A stretch of 42,864 nucleotides of DNA from Clostridia bacterium (GCA_017554455.1 JAFZIH010000046.1:1-42864); one strand, 5' to 3'. Counted from the stretch's first letter, positions 34,297-41,430 are shown. Numbers and translations: made by a program. The notes: a model not told the origin generated them from the letters alone.

Positions 34297-35343
34297 ATGC
34301 ATATGATCGCCGAAAAACACATATTTTTCCGAAAAACGGCGCTGCTGTCGCTCGTCCATGCGGCGGTCGACATGAGTTGCGCCGCGCTGTTCTTTTCCGC
34401 GCTGAAAGGAGAGGAACTCTGGCTCGGCATGGTGCTCTATAACGCCTGCGCGTTCCTCTGTCAGCTGCCGATGGGCGTGCTCGCGGATCGGCTGAACCGC
34501 AACATGCTCTTTGCGGCGATCGGCTGCGCGCTCGTCGCGCTCGCGTTCGGGCTTCGGTCCGTGCCGATCCTTGCCATGGTCGTCGCGGGACTCGGCAACG
34601 GCGCGTTCCACGTCGGCGGCGGGATCGAGGTGCTGAACGGCTCGGAAACAAAAGCCGGACCGCTCGGCGTGTTCGTCTCCCCCGGCGCGATCGGGCTGTA
34701 TTTCGGGCGGGTCTTTTCCGCCGGTATGTTGAAGTTGCCGTGGCTTCTGCCCGCGATCCTGCTCGGCTTAGGCGCAGCGATCCTGCTGACGGGTCATAAA
34801 GAATATAAGGAAGGATCTTTTAACGCGCCTCTGTCGTTCGACCTGCCGAAGGGCGGGCTGTGGCTTTTGGCCCTGCTGTTTTTCGTCGTTGTGCTGCGTT
34901 CGTTTATGAGCACGACCGCGGCGTTTTCGACCGGTAAACTGCTTTCCGATCTGCCTTCCGTATGGGCGGGATTCATTCCCGTGCTGTGCCTTGCACTCGG
35001 AAAGACCGCGGGCGGGTTTGTCTCCGATCGGTGGAAGCCGATCCCCACGGCGATCGTCTCGCTTGGGCTCTGCGCGCTGTTCCTCTTCTTCCCGCTGCAC
35101 CCGATCCTTGCGCTCGTTGCGCTCTTCCTTTTTAATATGTCCATGCCGCTGACGCTGTTTGCCTCGGCACGGCTTTTGCGCGGGGCGAAGGGCACGGCGT
35201 TCGGGCTTTTGACCGCGGCGCTGTTTATCGGCACGGTGCCGTTCTTTCTCGGGATGCAGATCCCGGCGTCGAATATCCTGTTCGGCGTGCTTGCCGCCGT
35301 TTCGGGCGTGCTGCTCGTGATCGGGCTGAAGGAGCCGAAATGA
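34297..35343 (+). CDS. MFS-like transporter
   Basis: 348 residues, about ten to twelve spans, slightly short for the major facilitator superfamily. The loop between spans two and three is QLPMGVLADRLNRNMLFAAI, the MFS motif-A shape (G-x-L-x-D-R). The second-half equivalent is LGKTAGGFVSDRWKPIPTAI. VLNGSETKAGPLGVFVSPGAIG resembles small MFS/FSR-type proteins of Clostridia. Substrate unknown. The SD before the ATG at 34297 is weak (GATGAG); an ATG two codons later is equally possible. Overlaps the next gene by four bases (ATGA) and heads a seven-gene membrane-protein operon. Confidence 0.85.
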   Translation: MHMIAEKHIFFRKTALLSLVHAAVDMSCAALFFSALKGEELWLGMVLYNACAFLCQLPMGVLADRLNRNMLFAAIGCALVALAFGLRSVPILAMVVAGLGNGAFHVGGGIEVLNGSETKAGPLGVFVSPGAIGLYFGRVFSAGMLKLPWLLPAILLGLGAAILLTGHKEYKEGSFNAPLSFDLPKGGLWLLALLFFVVVLRSFMSTTAAFSTGKLLSDLPSVWAGFIPVLCLALGKTAGGFVSDRWKPIPTAIVSLGLCALFLFFPLHPILALVALFLFNMSMPLTLFASARLLRGAKGTAFGLLTAALFIGTVPFFLGMQIPASNILFGVLAAVSGVLLVIGLKEPK

Positions 35344-35678
35344 GCTACCCGCTGTCGCTCGTGCTTGCGCTTCTGACGACGGAAGCGATCGAGGTCCCGG
35401 TGTGCCTCCTTTGGGGCATGCGCAGACGCGATCTCATCTTCGTCGTTCTTGCGAACGTGTTGACGAATCCGCTGCTGAACGTGCTGTACGCGATCGCGTG
35501 TCTGTATACGCGGATTCCGCCCGCTGCCGCGCTCGCCGTGCTGGAATCTGCCGCCGTCGCAGCCGAATGGATCGTCTACCGGTCCGCGACCCAAACAAAG
35601 CGTCCGTTTCTCGTTTCCCTGACTGCAAACGCCGTGTCCTTCGGGCTCGGTTTGCTGATAACGACATTCATATTCTAA
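35340..35678 (+). CDS. Membrane protein of unknown function, 112 residues
   Basis: Overlaps the MFS gene (ATGA), so it is coupled to it. Three to four hydrophobic segments: PLSLVLALLTTEAIEVPVCL, DLIFVVLANVLTNPLLNVLY, AAALAVLESAAVAAEWIVYR and VSLTANAVSFGLGLLITTFI. The ANVLTNPLLN segment with Asn residues inside the membrane is distinctive. No named family recognised. Twelve bases separate it from mini-protein 1. Confidence 0.85.
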   Translation: MSYPLSLVLALLTTEAIEVPVCLLWGMRRRDLIFVVLANVLTNPLLNVLYAIACLYTRIPPAAALAVLESAAVAAEWIVYRSATQTKRPFLVSLTANAVSFGLGLLITTFIF

Positions 35679-35690
35679 GGAGGTATGCTT

Positions 35691-35858
35691 ATGTTCCGTA
35701 TTCTTGGAGATATCCCCGTCGAACCGTGGGAGCCCCCGGTGGAGCCAACCCCCGCTCCGTCGCCCATCTGGACGATCCTCGGCATCGTCGCGGGCGTCGC
35801 CGTGATCACTGCCGTCGTGATCGTGATCCTGATCAAAAAGAAGAAAGGCGGTAAATGA
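35691..35858 (+). CDS. Tandem mini membrane protein 1 (55 residues)
   Basis: First of five paralogues. AAGGAGG seven bases before the ATG. Reads MFRILGDIPVEPWEPPVEPT then PAPSPIW, a membrane span TILGIVAGVAVITAVVIVIL, and the tail IKKKKGGK. The outside-facing N-terminal part is acidic and Pro-rich; the Lys tail should stay inside (N-out, C-in). Span plus Lys tail looks like the C-terminal membrane anchor of a Gram-positive surface protein, but no surface domain is attached. Function unknown. Confidence 0.85.
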   Translation: MFRILGDIPVEPWEPPVEPTPAPSPIWTILGIVAGVAVITAVVIVILIKKKKGGK

Positions 35859-35860
35859 CA

Positions 35861-36013
35861 ATGGGCATTCTTTGGGATGAAGTCATCGAACCGTTCGAGA
35901 TCGTAAACGATCCGTCGCCCATCTGGTGGATCCTCGGCGTGGTCGGCGTCGTCGCCGCGGTCACCGTCGTCGTGATCGTGCTGCTGGTCAAGAAGAAGAA
36001 AGGCGGTCAGTGA
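35861..36013 (+). CDS. Tandem mini membrane protein 2 (50 residues)
   Basis: Starts two bases after the previous stop (TGA, CA, ATG). Reads MGILWDEVIEPFEIVNDPSP, span IWWILGVVGVVAAVTVVVIV, tail LLVKKKKGGQ. The preceding gene's Lys-Gly-Gly codons (AAAGGCGG) form its SD, nine bases from the ATG. Closest to mini-protein 3 (EPFE, SPIWWILGVV shared). Confidence 0.85.
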   Translation: MGILWDEVIEPFEIVNDPSPIWWILGVVGVVAAVTVVVIVLLVKKKKGGQ

Positions 36014-36015
36014 GA

Positions 36016-36165
36016 ATGGGCTTCCTTTCGGATAAAGTGACCGAACCGTTCGAGTACATGAGCGACCTGTCGCCGATTTGGTGGATCCTCGGTGTCGTCG
36101 CGGTCGTTGCCGCGATCACCGCGGTGCTGATCGTGCTGCTGAAAAAGAAAAGGGGAGGAAAATGA
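36016..36165 (+). CDS. Tandem mini membrane protein 3 (49 residues)
   Basis: Starts two bases after the previous stop (TGA, GA, ATG). Reads MGFLSDKVTEPFEYMSDLSP, span IWWILGVVAVVAAITAVLIV, tail LLKKKRGGK. The SD is AGGCGG within the previous gene's tail codons. Shares about half of its residues with mini-protein 2. Confidence 0.87.
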   Translation: MGFLSDKVTEPFEYMSDLSPIWWILGVVAVVAAITAVLIVLLKKKRGGK

Positions 36166-36167
36166 AC

Positions 36168-36323
36168 ATGCGTATATTCGGAGACGCGGCGCTGCCGCCG
36201 GAGCTGCAGGCAGTCAGTTTTTTTGAGGAACACGCCCTTCTGCTGATCGGTATCGTCGCGGCTGTGATCGCCGCGACCGTCGTGCTGATCGTTCTTCTGA
36301 AAAAGAAAAAGAGAGGTAAATAA
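36168..36323 (+). CDS. Tandem mini membrane protein 4 (51 residues)
   Basis: ATG at 36168 chosen (two bases after the stop of mini-protein 3, GGGGAGG nine bases upstream, and MRIF start as in mini-protein 5); an ATG at 36162 overlapping the previous stop is possible. Reads MRIFGDAALPPELQAVSFFE, span ALLLIGIVAAVIAATVVLIV, tail LLKKKKRGK. The Trp-Trp entry of copies 2 and 3 is replaced by EEHALLLIG. Confidence 0.86.
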   Translation: MRIFGDAALPPELQAVSFFEEHALLLIGIVAAVIAATVVLIVLLKKKKRGK

Positions 36324-36325
36324 GC

Positions 36326-36481
36326 ATGCGTATTTTCAACGATATCGCGACGCCGTCGGAGAGGTTTTTCGACTTTATCTATGAAAACCTGGGCCTGCTG
36401 CTTCTGATCGTCGGCGCCGTCGCCATAGTCACCGTCGTACTGATCGTGCTGCTGAAAAAGAAGATAAAGCGCAGTCCGTAA
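36326..36481 (+). CDS. Tandem mini membrane protein 5 (51 residues)
   Basis: Starts two bases after the previous stop (TAA, GC, ATG); SD AGAGAGG in the previous tail. Reads MRIFNDIATPSERFFDFIYE, span LGLLLLIVGAVAIVTVVLIV, tail LLKKKIKRSP. It is the only copy without a Gly in the tail, and it has no gene behind it that would need an SD. Repeat element copy 2 follows 46 bases later. Confidence 0.85.
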   Translation: MRIFNDIATPSERFFDFIYENLGLLLLIVGAVAIVTVVLIVLLKKKIKRSP

Positions 36482-36527
36482 AATACGATCCCGCTCAGGT
36501 TCCGAAACAATTATATATCGATCCATA

Positions 36528-36634
36528 AAATCCGGCGACATGCGCGCCGGATTTGATACTTTGCGGGATCGCCAGATCCCTTTCGGGCGATCCCGAAAAA
36601 AAGGTCTGTCGAACCATTTTACGTTCGACAGACC
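36528..36634 (+). repeat. Three-hairpin repeat element, copy 2 (with terminator function for the leftward gene)
   Basis: H1: AAATCCGGCG (36528-36537) with CGCCGGATTT (36545-36554), perfect 10 pairs. Nine-base spacer. H2: CGGGATCGCC (36564-36573) with GGCGATCCCG (36586-36595), perfect 10 pairs. Seven-base spacer of A. H3: GGTCTGTCGAA (36603-36613) with TTCGACAGACC (36624-36634), perfect 11 pairs, 10-base loop. Read leftward, H3 followed by seven Us is a good intrinsic terminator for the CYTH gene. Architecture identical to copy 1 at 17673-17793. Confidence 0.85.
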
Positions 36635-36640
36635 GAAGCG

Positions 36641-37741
36641 TCAGCGTATCTTTGCCATCGCGTAGTTCTGATAGTCCGGATCGTCGGTGACCTCGCGGAT
36701 CACGCGGAAGTTCTCCGGGATCGTGACCACGGCGTCCGGATCGTTCAACTCGACCTGCAGCATCGCCTTGTCCTGCCATGCCGGGTAGAAATCGACCTCG
36801 TAGGCGTGCGCGTCGTCGACGAGACAGTAGCGCGTCTTGCGGATCGGCATGCACATCGGGTCGGCTTCCATCATCAGCTGCTGATAGTCGTCGAGCGAGA
36901 GCCGCTTTTCGGTCTCAATCCGGCTGCCGTCCGTGCCGGTGCAGTGTGTCGTCATATAATAAATGTAGCTGCCGTCGCTGCCGCGCATGCAGATGCGGCG
37001 CTTCTCGCCGCGCACGTCGGTGAGGTACGTCTGGATGATCTCAACGCGGCGGCACGCAGGATGCGCTTCGAGCCAGGCGCGGTCCGGCATCTCGATCAGG
37101 AACCGCCTCGCGTGCGCAAACGGCGCGGGCTTGCCCAAAGCCGTCATGACCTCGCGCAAGAGCCGCACGAGCTTATCATTGAAGTCGGTCGCGTTGTCAA
37201 TGATCCTAAGATGCGGATGTCCCGCCCATGCGGCGAGCGTCTTTGCGTCGAGTTCGATCGCTTCTTCGAGCGTTTCGACGCGCGCGGTGTTGTTGTCAGT
37301 CGTATAGAACGCCTCCGCGCCCTTTGCCGCCGTCACCATGTGGAACACGGCGTCGTACTTGTCGCGGAACGCGACCTCGTTCTGCCCGAGTTCCTTCAAG
37401 ATCGCTGCAAACTCCTCCGCGGTCATATAGGGCTTATCGTCCATCGAACCGCGGTCGCAGACGATGACGACCTCGTCCGACGCGCTCGCCTCCGCCGCCT
37501 GGCGGTAGATCTGCTCCCTTAAAAGCTGATAGCGCACCTGCACGCGCTGAAAGTCGAAGTTCGTTTTCGAAGCACGCGCAGTCACGCCGCTGTTGTTGAG
37601 ATCGGTGCACGTCTCCGGAATGAACATGACGGCGTAGCCCGCGTCGGTCAACGCGTTCTGCAGCCAGCTCATCGCGGTCGTTTTGCCCGCGCACGGTCCG
37701 CCCGTGATGACGATGGTATGAATGTGATTCTGCTGTTCCAT
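36641..37741 (-). CDS. AAA-type P-loop ATPase fused to a CYTH (triphosphate tunnel) domain
   Basis: 366 residues. N-terminal half (1-205) is a P-loop nucleotide kinase-like ATPase with Walker A TGGPCAGKTT (13-22) and a VVIVCDRGSMDDKPYM segment as Walker B. The C-terminal half (about 210-366) is a CYTH domain: it opens RRFLIEMPDRAW, then ETEKRLSLDDYQQLM, IRKTRYCLVDD and YEVDFYPAWQDKAMLQVELN, the alternating charged strands that line the triphosphate tunnel. CYTH enzymes hydrolyse inorganic triphosphate, thiamine triphosphate or make cAMP; which applies here is unknown. The leading E-x-E-x-K signature is altered (FLIEMPD), so activity may differ. Likely co-transcribed with the SpoU gene upstream. 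Confidence 0.88.
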   Translation of the reverse strand: MEQQNHIHTIVITGGPCAGKTTAMSWLQNALTDAGYAVMFIPETCTDLNNSGVTARASKTNFDFQRVQVRYQLLREQIYRQAAEASASDEVVIVCDRGSMDDKPYMTAEEFAAILKELGQNEVAFRDKYDAVFHMVTAAKGAEAFYTTDNNTARVETLEEAIELDAKTLAAWAGHPHLRIIDNATDFNDKLVRLLREVMTALGKPAPFAHARRFLIEMPDRAWLEAHPACRRVEIIQTYLTDVRGEKRRICMRGSDGSYIYYMTTHCTGTDGSRIETEKRLSLDDYQQLMMEADPMCMPIRKTRYCLVDDAHAYEVDFYPAWQDKAMLQVELNDPDAVVTIPENFRVIREVTDDPDYQNYAMAKIR

Positions 37742-37761
37742 AGATTCTCCCTCGATTTGAC

Positions 37762-37780
37762 GGGCGGATACGATCCGCCC
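37762..37780. repeat. GGGCGGAT hairpin between SpoU and CYTH genes
   Basis: GGGCGGAT (37762-37769), loop ACG, ATCCGCCC (37773-37780), followed by CTACGG. Perfect eight-pair stem with a triloop and no U-tract. Resembles short dispersed palindromes common in Clostridia genomes; this comparison is from memory. Confidence 0.65.
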
Positions 37781-37788
37781 CTACGGTA

Positions 37789-38526
37789 TTACATTGCGTT
37801 CAGGATCTGCTGCATCATCAGCGCCGCAAAGACCGCGGCGTTCAGCGATTCGGCGCGTCCGCGCATCGGCATGCGATAGAGCTTGCACTGCGCCGCCGTC
37901 TCATCCGAAACGCCCTGCCCCTCGCTGCCGATCACCAGTGCCGTGCGCTTTGTGATCGCGGGAAGCGTTTCGCTGCCCCTCAAGTGCCCGCAGACACATG
38001 TAAAGCCCTGCACGATCAAGCGCGGCAGCGTGTCCCTAAGCGAGCCAATATAAATAGGAAGATGATAGGTCGAGCCCATCGCCGCGCGAAGCGCCTTCGG
38101 CGAGAACGGATCGGCGGAATCGGGACTTAAAAGCACGCCCGCCGCGCCGAGTGCATCCGCGGTGCGAATGATCGTTCCGACATTGCCCGGGTCCTGCAGC
38201 CGGTCGAGCACAATGAGAAGCCCCTCCGAATAGACCTCCGGACAGACGGTATCGGGCGTTTCCACGACCGCGCAAAGGTTTTGCGGCGTCTTTGCCGAGC
38301 TGATCGCGTCCATGACGCCGTCGCTCACGAAGATCGTTTCGATCCCGTCGAACGCTTGCACGCTTTCCTTTGCGAACACAGTGCGGACCCGCGCGCCCGA
38401 ATCGATCGCGTCACAAACGAGCTTGTCGCCTTCGATGAGGTGCAAGCCGGTCTCTTTCCTTGCTTTCGCGTCCTGTAATGCGCGCGCGCCCTTCACGCGC
38501 TCATTGCTTCTGCTGGTGATGATCAT
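37789..38526 (-). CDS. SpoU/TrmH-family RNA 2'-O-methyltransferase
   Basis: 245 residues. Methylates a ribose 2'-OH in rRNA or tRNA using S-adenosylmethionine, through the trefoil-knot SPOUT fold. An N-terminal substrate-binding domain (MIITSRSNERVKGARALQDA, 1-95) is followed by motif 1 LDRLQDPGNVGTIIRTADAL, motif 2 LVIGSEGQGVS and motif 3 RMPMRGRAESLNAAVFAALM. This is the RlmB/TsnR-like arrangement; the exact nucleotide cannot be told. Start at the ATG at 38526 with CGGAG upstream. Confidence 0.93.
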   Translation of the reverse strand: MIITSRSNERVKGARALQDAKARKETGLHLIEGDKLVCDAIDSGARVRTVFAKESVQAFDGIETIFVSDGVMDAISSAKTPQNLCAVVETPDTVCPEVYSEGLLIVLDRLQDPGNVGTIIRTADALGAAGVLLSPDSADPFSPKALRAAMGSTYHLPIYIGSLRDTLPRLIVQGFTCVCGHLRGSETLPAITKRTALVIGSEGQGVSDETAAQCKLYRMPMRGRAESLNAAVFAALMMQQILNAM

Positions 38527-38543
38527 ATTTCTCCGTTGCGACA

Positions 38544-38567
38544 AAAAGCCACCAAAAGGTGGCTTTT
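38544..38567 (-). terminator. Terminator of rpmB
   Basis: AAAAGCCACC (38544-38553), AAAA loop, GGTGGCTTTT (38558-38567); leftward it ends in five Us. Confidence 0.88.
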
Positions 38568-38585
38568 GTTTTTCTCAAGGAATGC

Positions 38586-38777
38586 TCAGTTGCTTCTTGC
38601 GACCTTGCCGGAACGCAGGCAACGCGTGCAGACGCTCATTTTCTGGACGCGGCCGTCGACGACGACGTGCACGGTCTGGATATTCGGCGCCCAGCTGCGC
38701 TTGGTCTTGCGATTGGAATGGCTGACCAGATTGCCGGACATGGTTCCTTTCTTGCAGACTTCACAGAACTTACCCAT
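38586..38777 (-). CDS. rpmB: 50S ribosomal protein L28
   Basis: 63 residues, normal length. Starts MGKFCEVCKKGTMSGNLVSH; CxxC at both ends (CEVC, CTRC) marks the zinc-binding form. SHSNRKTKRSWAPNIQTV is the family signature. AGGAGGTGG before the ATG. Single gene with its own promoter and terminator. Confidence 0.98.
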   Translation of the reverse strand: MGKFCEVCKKGTMSGNLVSHSNRKTKRSWAPNIQTVHVVVDGRVQKMSVCTRCLRSGKVARSN

Positions 38778-38812
38778 TCAGTCCACCTCCTTCAAAAAAC
38801 TCGAACATTGCA

Positions 38813-38841
38813 ATACTACCACAAGGTTTTCAACAATGCAA
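38813..38841 (-). promoter_or_regulatory. rpmB promoter
   Basis: Minus strand TTGCAT (38836-38841), 17-base spacer, TAGTAT (38813-38818). Confidence 0.7.
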
Positions 38842-38919
38842 GTATTATTTTTGCAAATCTGACTTTTTTTCAGAGAATATATTGCTTTCCCCTGTCTTTG
38901 GGGCAATTTCGGGACGGTA

Positions 38920-39381
38920 TCAGCGCATACCGAAGAAATCGTTCTGCCGCATGGCTTCGTAAACGACGATCGCAACGGCGTTAGAAAGGTTCAAGGAGCG
39001 CTGTCCGTCGCCCATCGGGATACGGATCGCCTCGTCCGCGTGCGGGATGAGGATCTTTTCCCCGAGCCCTGCCGTCTCCTTGCCGAAGACAAGAAAGTCA
39101 CCGTCGCGAAATTCGACCTCGTCATACCGATGCTTTGCGTGCGTACTGCAATAGAAAAACCGCGCGTCGGGGTACGCTTCCCAGACCTCCTCGATGCTGT
39201 CGTGATAGAAGAGCGTCAGCGAGTGCCAGTAGTCGAGCCCCGCCCTTTTTAAGCTCTTGTCGTCGGTCGAAAAGCCCAAAGGCCACACGAGGTGCAGCGC
39301 TGCGCCCGTCACGGCGCAGGTGCGGGAAATATTGCCCGTATTGCTCGGGATCTCCGGTTCCACCAATACAATATGCAGCAT
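38920..39381 (-). CDS. trmL: tRNA (cytidine/uridine-34 2'-O)-methyltransferase TrmL
   Basis: 153 residues, usual length for the minimal SPOUT enzyme TrmL (YibK). Methylates the wobble ribose of leucine tRNAs with S-adenosylmethionine. Motif 1 PEIPSNTGNISRTCAVTGA, motif 2 LVFGKETAGL, motif 3 PMGDGQRSLNLSNAVAIVVY. Start at the ATG at 39381 with GGAGG upstream; a longer frame to 39447 crosses the promoter. No convincing intrinsic terminator follows. Confidence 0.96.
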   Translation of the reverse strand: MLHIVLVEPEIPSNTGNISRTCAVTGAALHLVWPLGFSTDDKSLKRAGLDYWHSLTLFYHDSIEEVWEAYPDARFFYCSTHAKHRYDEVEFRDGDFLVFGKETAGLGEKILIPHADEAIRIPMGDGQRSLNLSNAVAIVVYEAMRQNDFFGMR

Positions 39382-39409
39382 AAAGTTTTCCTCCGATTTC
39401 CGTTTGGAT

Positions 39410-39438
39410 ATTGTACCACAATTGCGTCGGAATTGCAA
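39410..39438 (-). promoter_or_regulatory. trmL promoter
   Basis: Minus strand TTGCAA (39433-39438), 17-base spacer, TACAAT (39410-39415). Confidence 0.75.
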
Positions 39439-39465
39439 AATTTCCAAAAACTAAATGAAAAGCTA

Positions 39466-39494
39466 TTGAGAATCCGAAGGGACCTTGTTATAAT
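39466..39494 (+). promoter_or_regulatory. Promoter of VanW gene, predicting a leaderless message
   Basis: TTGAGA (39466-39471), 17-base spacer, TATAAT (39489-39494). Only eight bases separate the -10 from the ATG at 39503, so transcription should start at or within two bases of the start codon. No SD is present. Confidence 0.72.
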
Positions 39495-39502
39495 ACGGTA
39501 TC

Positions 39503-41425
39503 ATGACTCAATCTGCGACCATGGGCACCGTTCGCCCGCAACCGAATACCGAGACCGCCTCCGCGCGCGACTGGAACACGCGCAGGACGGCAAGCGCACA
39601 GCCGAATCGCAGCGCGGAGGATCCCTTCGCCGCGGCGAACGGTACGCTGCGCTTTGCAAGCGAACGGAAGACGTCGGCAGGCGAAGCATCGGCTCAGCCG
39701 GTTCGCGCGTCCGCTTCCGCAGGGCGTTCCTCATCCGGTTCGTCCGCACGAAGCACATCAAGCCGCTCTGCGTCTTCCGCCAAACGCAGCGCATCCGGCG
39801 GTTCTTCCCAACCGCCGAAGAAGCGTAAACGCAGAAAAAAGAAGGCGCGCCGTCTGTTTTTCCTGGCCATCGGTTTTCTGGTGTTCGCGGTGATCGTGCT
39901 TCTCGCGGCGATCCTGCTTGCGGGAAACTGCACGAAAAACTGCAAATCCTCCCCCGCTTCTTCCGCAACGCCTGAGCCGGAAGCGTCGCTGCTGCCCATC
40001 GAAACGCCCGTACCGGTCACCGACGAGACGATCATCACGCATGACGCGGTGATCGAAGGCGTACGCGTGCGGGATCTGACCGTGCGTGAAGCGCGCGAGC
40101 AGGTGAAAAACGCGCTCGAAGAAAAGCGCGACGCCTTCGATATCACGGTCTCGTATCAGAATTACGACCCGCTGATGCTGTCCGCCGATACGATCGGCCT
40201 CAACTACAGCGAAGCGGACCTCGACGACGCGCTGAAAAACGCGGCGCGCGGGGACGAAACCGCGGTCACGCTGCCGATGACCTTTGACGGCGATCTTCTT
40301 CGGAACGCGCTCTATGCGCTGAACGACAAGATCCCGAACCATGCGGTCAATGCAAGCGTAACGCTCAAATGGAAGACCAACAAGGTCGGCGATACGAATT
40401 ATCAACAACCATACTGGGACTTCACGGCCGGAACGAACGGCGCAAAGATCGACTTTACCGATCTGGAGAATCAGATCACCGAGGCGATCGAAACGGGCGA
40501 CTATACTGCGTCGCTGACGCCGAAGGTCACGGTATCCGAACCGGAGATCACGCTCGAATCGCTGCAAAGCCAGCTCACCCTGCTCGGAAGCTATTCGACA
40601 AGCTACTATTTCAAGGGCTCGACGTCGACGGATCCGGCGCTCGTTGAAAACCGCATGGGACGCGACGCGAACATCACCAAGGCGATCGGCATGATGCAGG
40701 TCACGGAAATGGCGCCGGGCAAGTCCTTCAGCTTCAACAAAAAGACCGGCGACCGCACCGAAAAGAAGGGCTGGGCGCTTGCGAACGCCATTCAGGACCA
40801 GACCTATACGAAGGAACCCGGCGGCGGCGTGTGTCAGGTCAGCACGACGATCTTCAACGCGATCCTGCGTGCCGGGATCACCAACATCACGCGGCGCGGG
40901 CACAGCATCCCATCCGATTACGTGACCAAAGAATTCCGGGACGGACTCGGCTTCGACGCGACGGTGGACACCAAGCATATCGACTTCGGCTTCAAGAACG
41001 ACACCGGTCATACGATCTACATGTTCATCTACATCTCCAAAAACAAGGAGAGCGCACGCAAGAAGAACATCAACGTGGAGATCTACGGACAAAAGGAAGA
41101 GGGCGTCGAGTACCGCTGCCGCAACGAGATCATCGAAGAGACCTTCTGGAAGGACGACGAGAGCAGGTTCGAATACGAATACGTGAACACGCTTCCCGCC
41201 GGTAAGCAGGAGCAGGTCCGAAAGCCGCACGACGGATATGTCGTGAAGACCTACGTGGATAAATACAAGGACGGCGTTTTCGTCAGGACCGTGCGCACAG
41301 AGGAGACGACCTACAAGGTCATCTATCCGAAGTACAGCGTCGGCATATCCACCCCGACACCGTCGCCGACCAAGACGCCGAAGCCGACGGCTACGCCGGA
41401 CTCGGACGATTGGAACGAACCGTAA
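39503..41425 (+). CDS. VanW-family membrane protein
   Basis: 640 residues. A Ser/Ala/Arg-rich cytoplasmic head (1-115, ending in a Lys/Arg cluster KKRKRRKKKARR) precedes one span (118-140, FFLAIGFLVFAVIVLLAAIL). The outside part has a putative peptidoglycan-binding region (about 170-380, DLTVREAREQVKNALEEKRD, a YoaR/PG-binding-4-like pattern). The VanW domain follows (about 385-530: SFSFNKKTGDRTEKKGWALA, then PGGGVCQVSTTIFNAILRAG). Next comes a G5-like strand region ending ETTYKVIYP, and a Thr/Pro-rich tail. The domain is named from vancomycin-resistance clusters but is common in Clostridia and is thought to act on the cell wall. The ATG at 39503 lies at the predicted transcription start; an in-frame ATG at 39521 also lacks an SD. 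Confidence 0.93.
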   Translation: MTQSATMGTVRPQPNTETASARDWNTRRTASAQPNRSAEDPFAAANGTLRFASERKTSAGEASAQPVRASASAGRSSSGSSARSTSSRSASSAKRSASGGSSQPPKKRKRRKKKARRLFFLAIGFLVFAVIVLLAAILLAGNCTKNCKSSPASSATPEPEASLLPIETPVPVTDETIITHDAVIEGVRVRDLTVREAREQVKNALEEKRDAFDITVSYQNYDPLMLSADTIGLNYSEADLDDALKNAARGDETAVTLPMTFDGDLLRNALYALNDKIPNHAVNASVTLKWKTNKVGDTNYQQPYWDFTAGTNGAKIDFTDLENQITEAIETGDYTASLTPKVTVSEPEITLESLQSQLTLLGSYSTSYYFKGSTSTDPALVENRMGRDANITKAIGMMQVTEMAPGKSFSFNKKTGDRTEKKGWALANAIQDQTYTKEPGGGVCQVSTTIFNAILRAGITNITRRGHSIPSDYVTKEFRDGLGFDATVDTKHIDFGFKNDTGHTIYMFIYISKNKESARKKNINVEIYGQKEEGVEYRCRNEIIEETFWKDDESRFEYEYVNTLPAGKQEQVRKPHDGYVVKTYVDKYKDGVFVRTVRTEETTYKVIYPKYSVGISTPTPSPTKTPKPTATPDSDDWNEP

Positions 41426-41430
41426 GAAAC

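Noticed and set aside
38880..38919. Terminator for trmL
   Set aside because: A CCCC/GGGG hairpin is present, but it is followed by AAAGC rather than Us.
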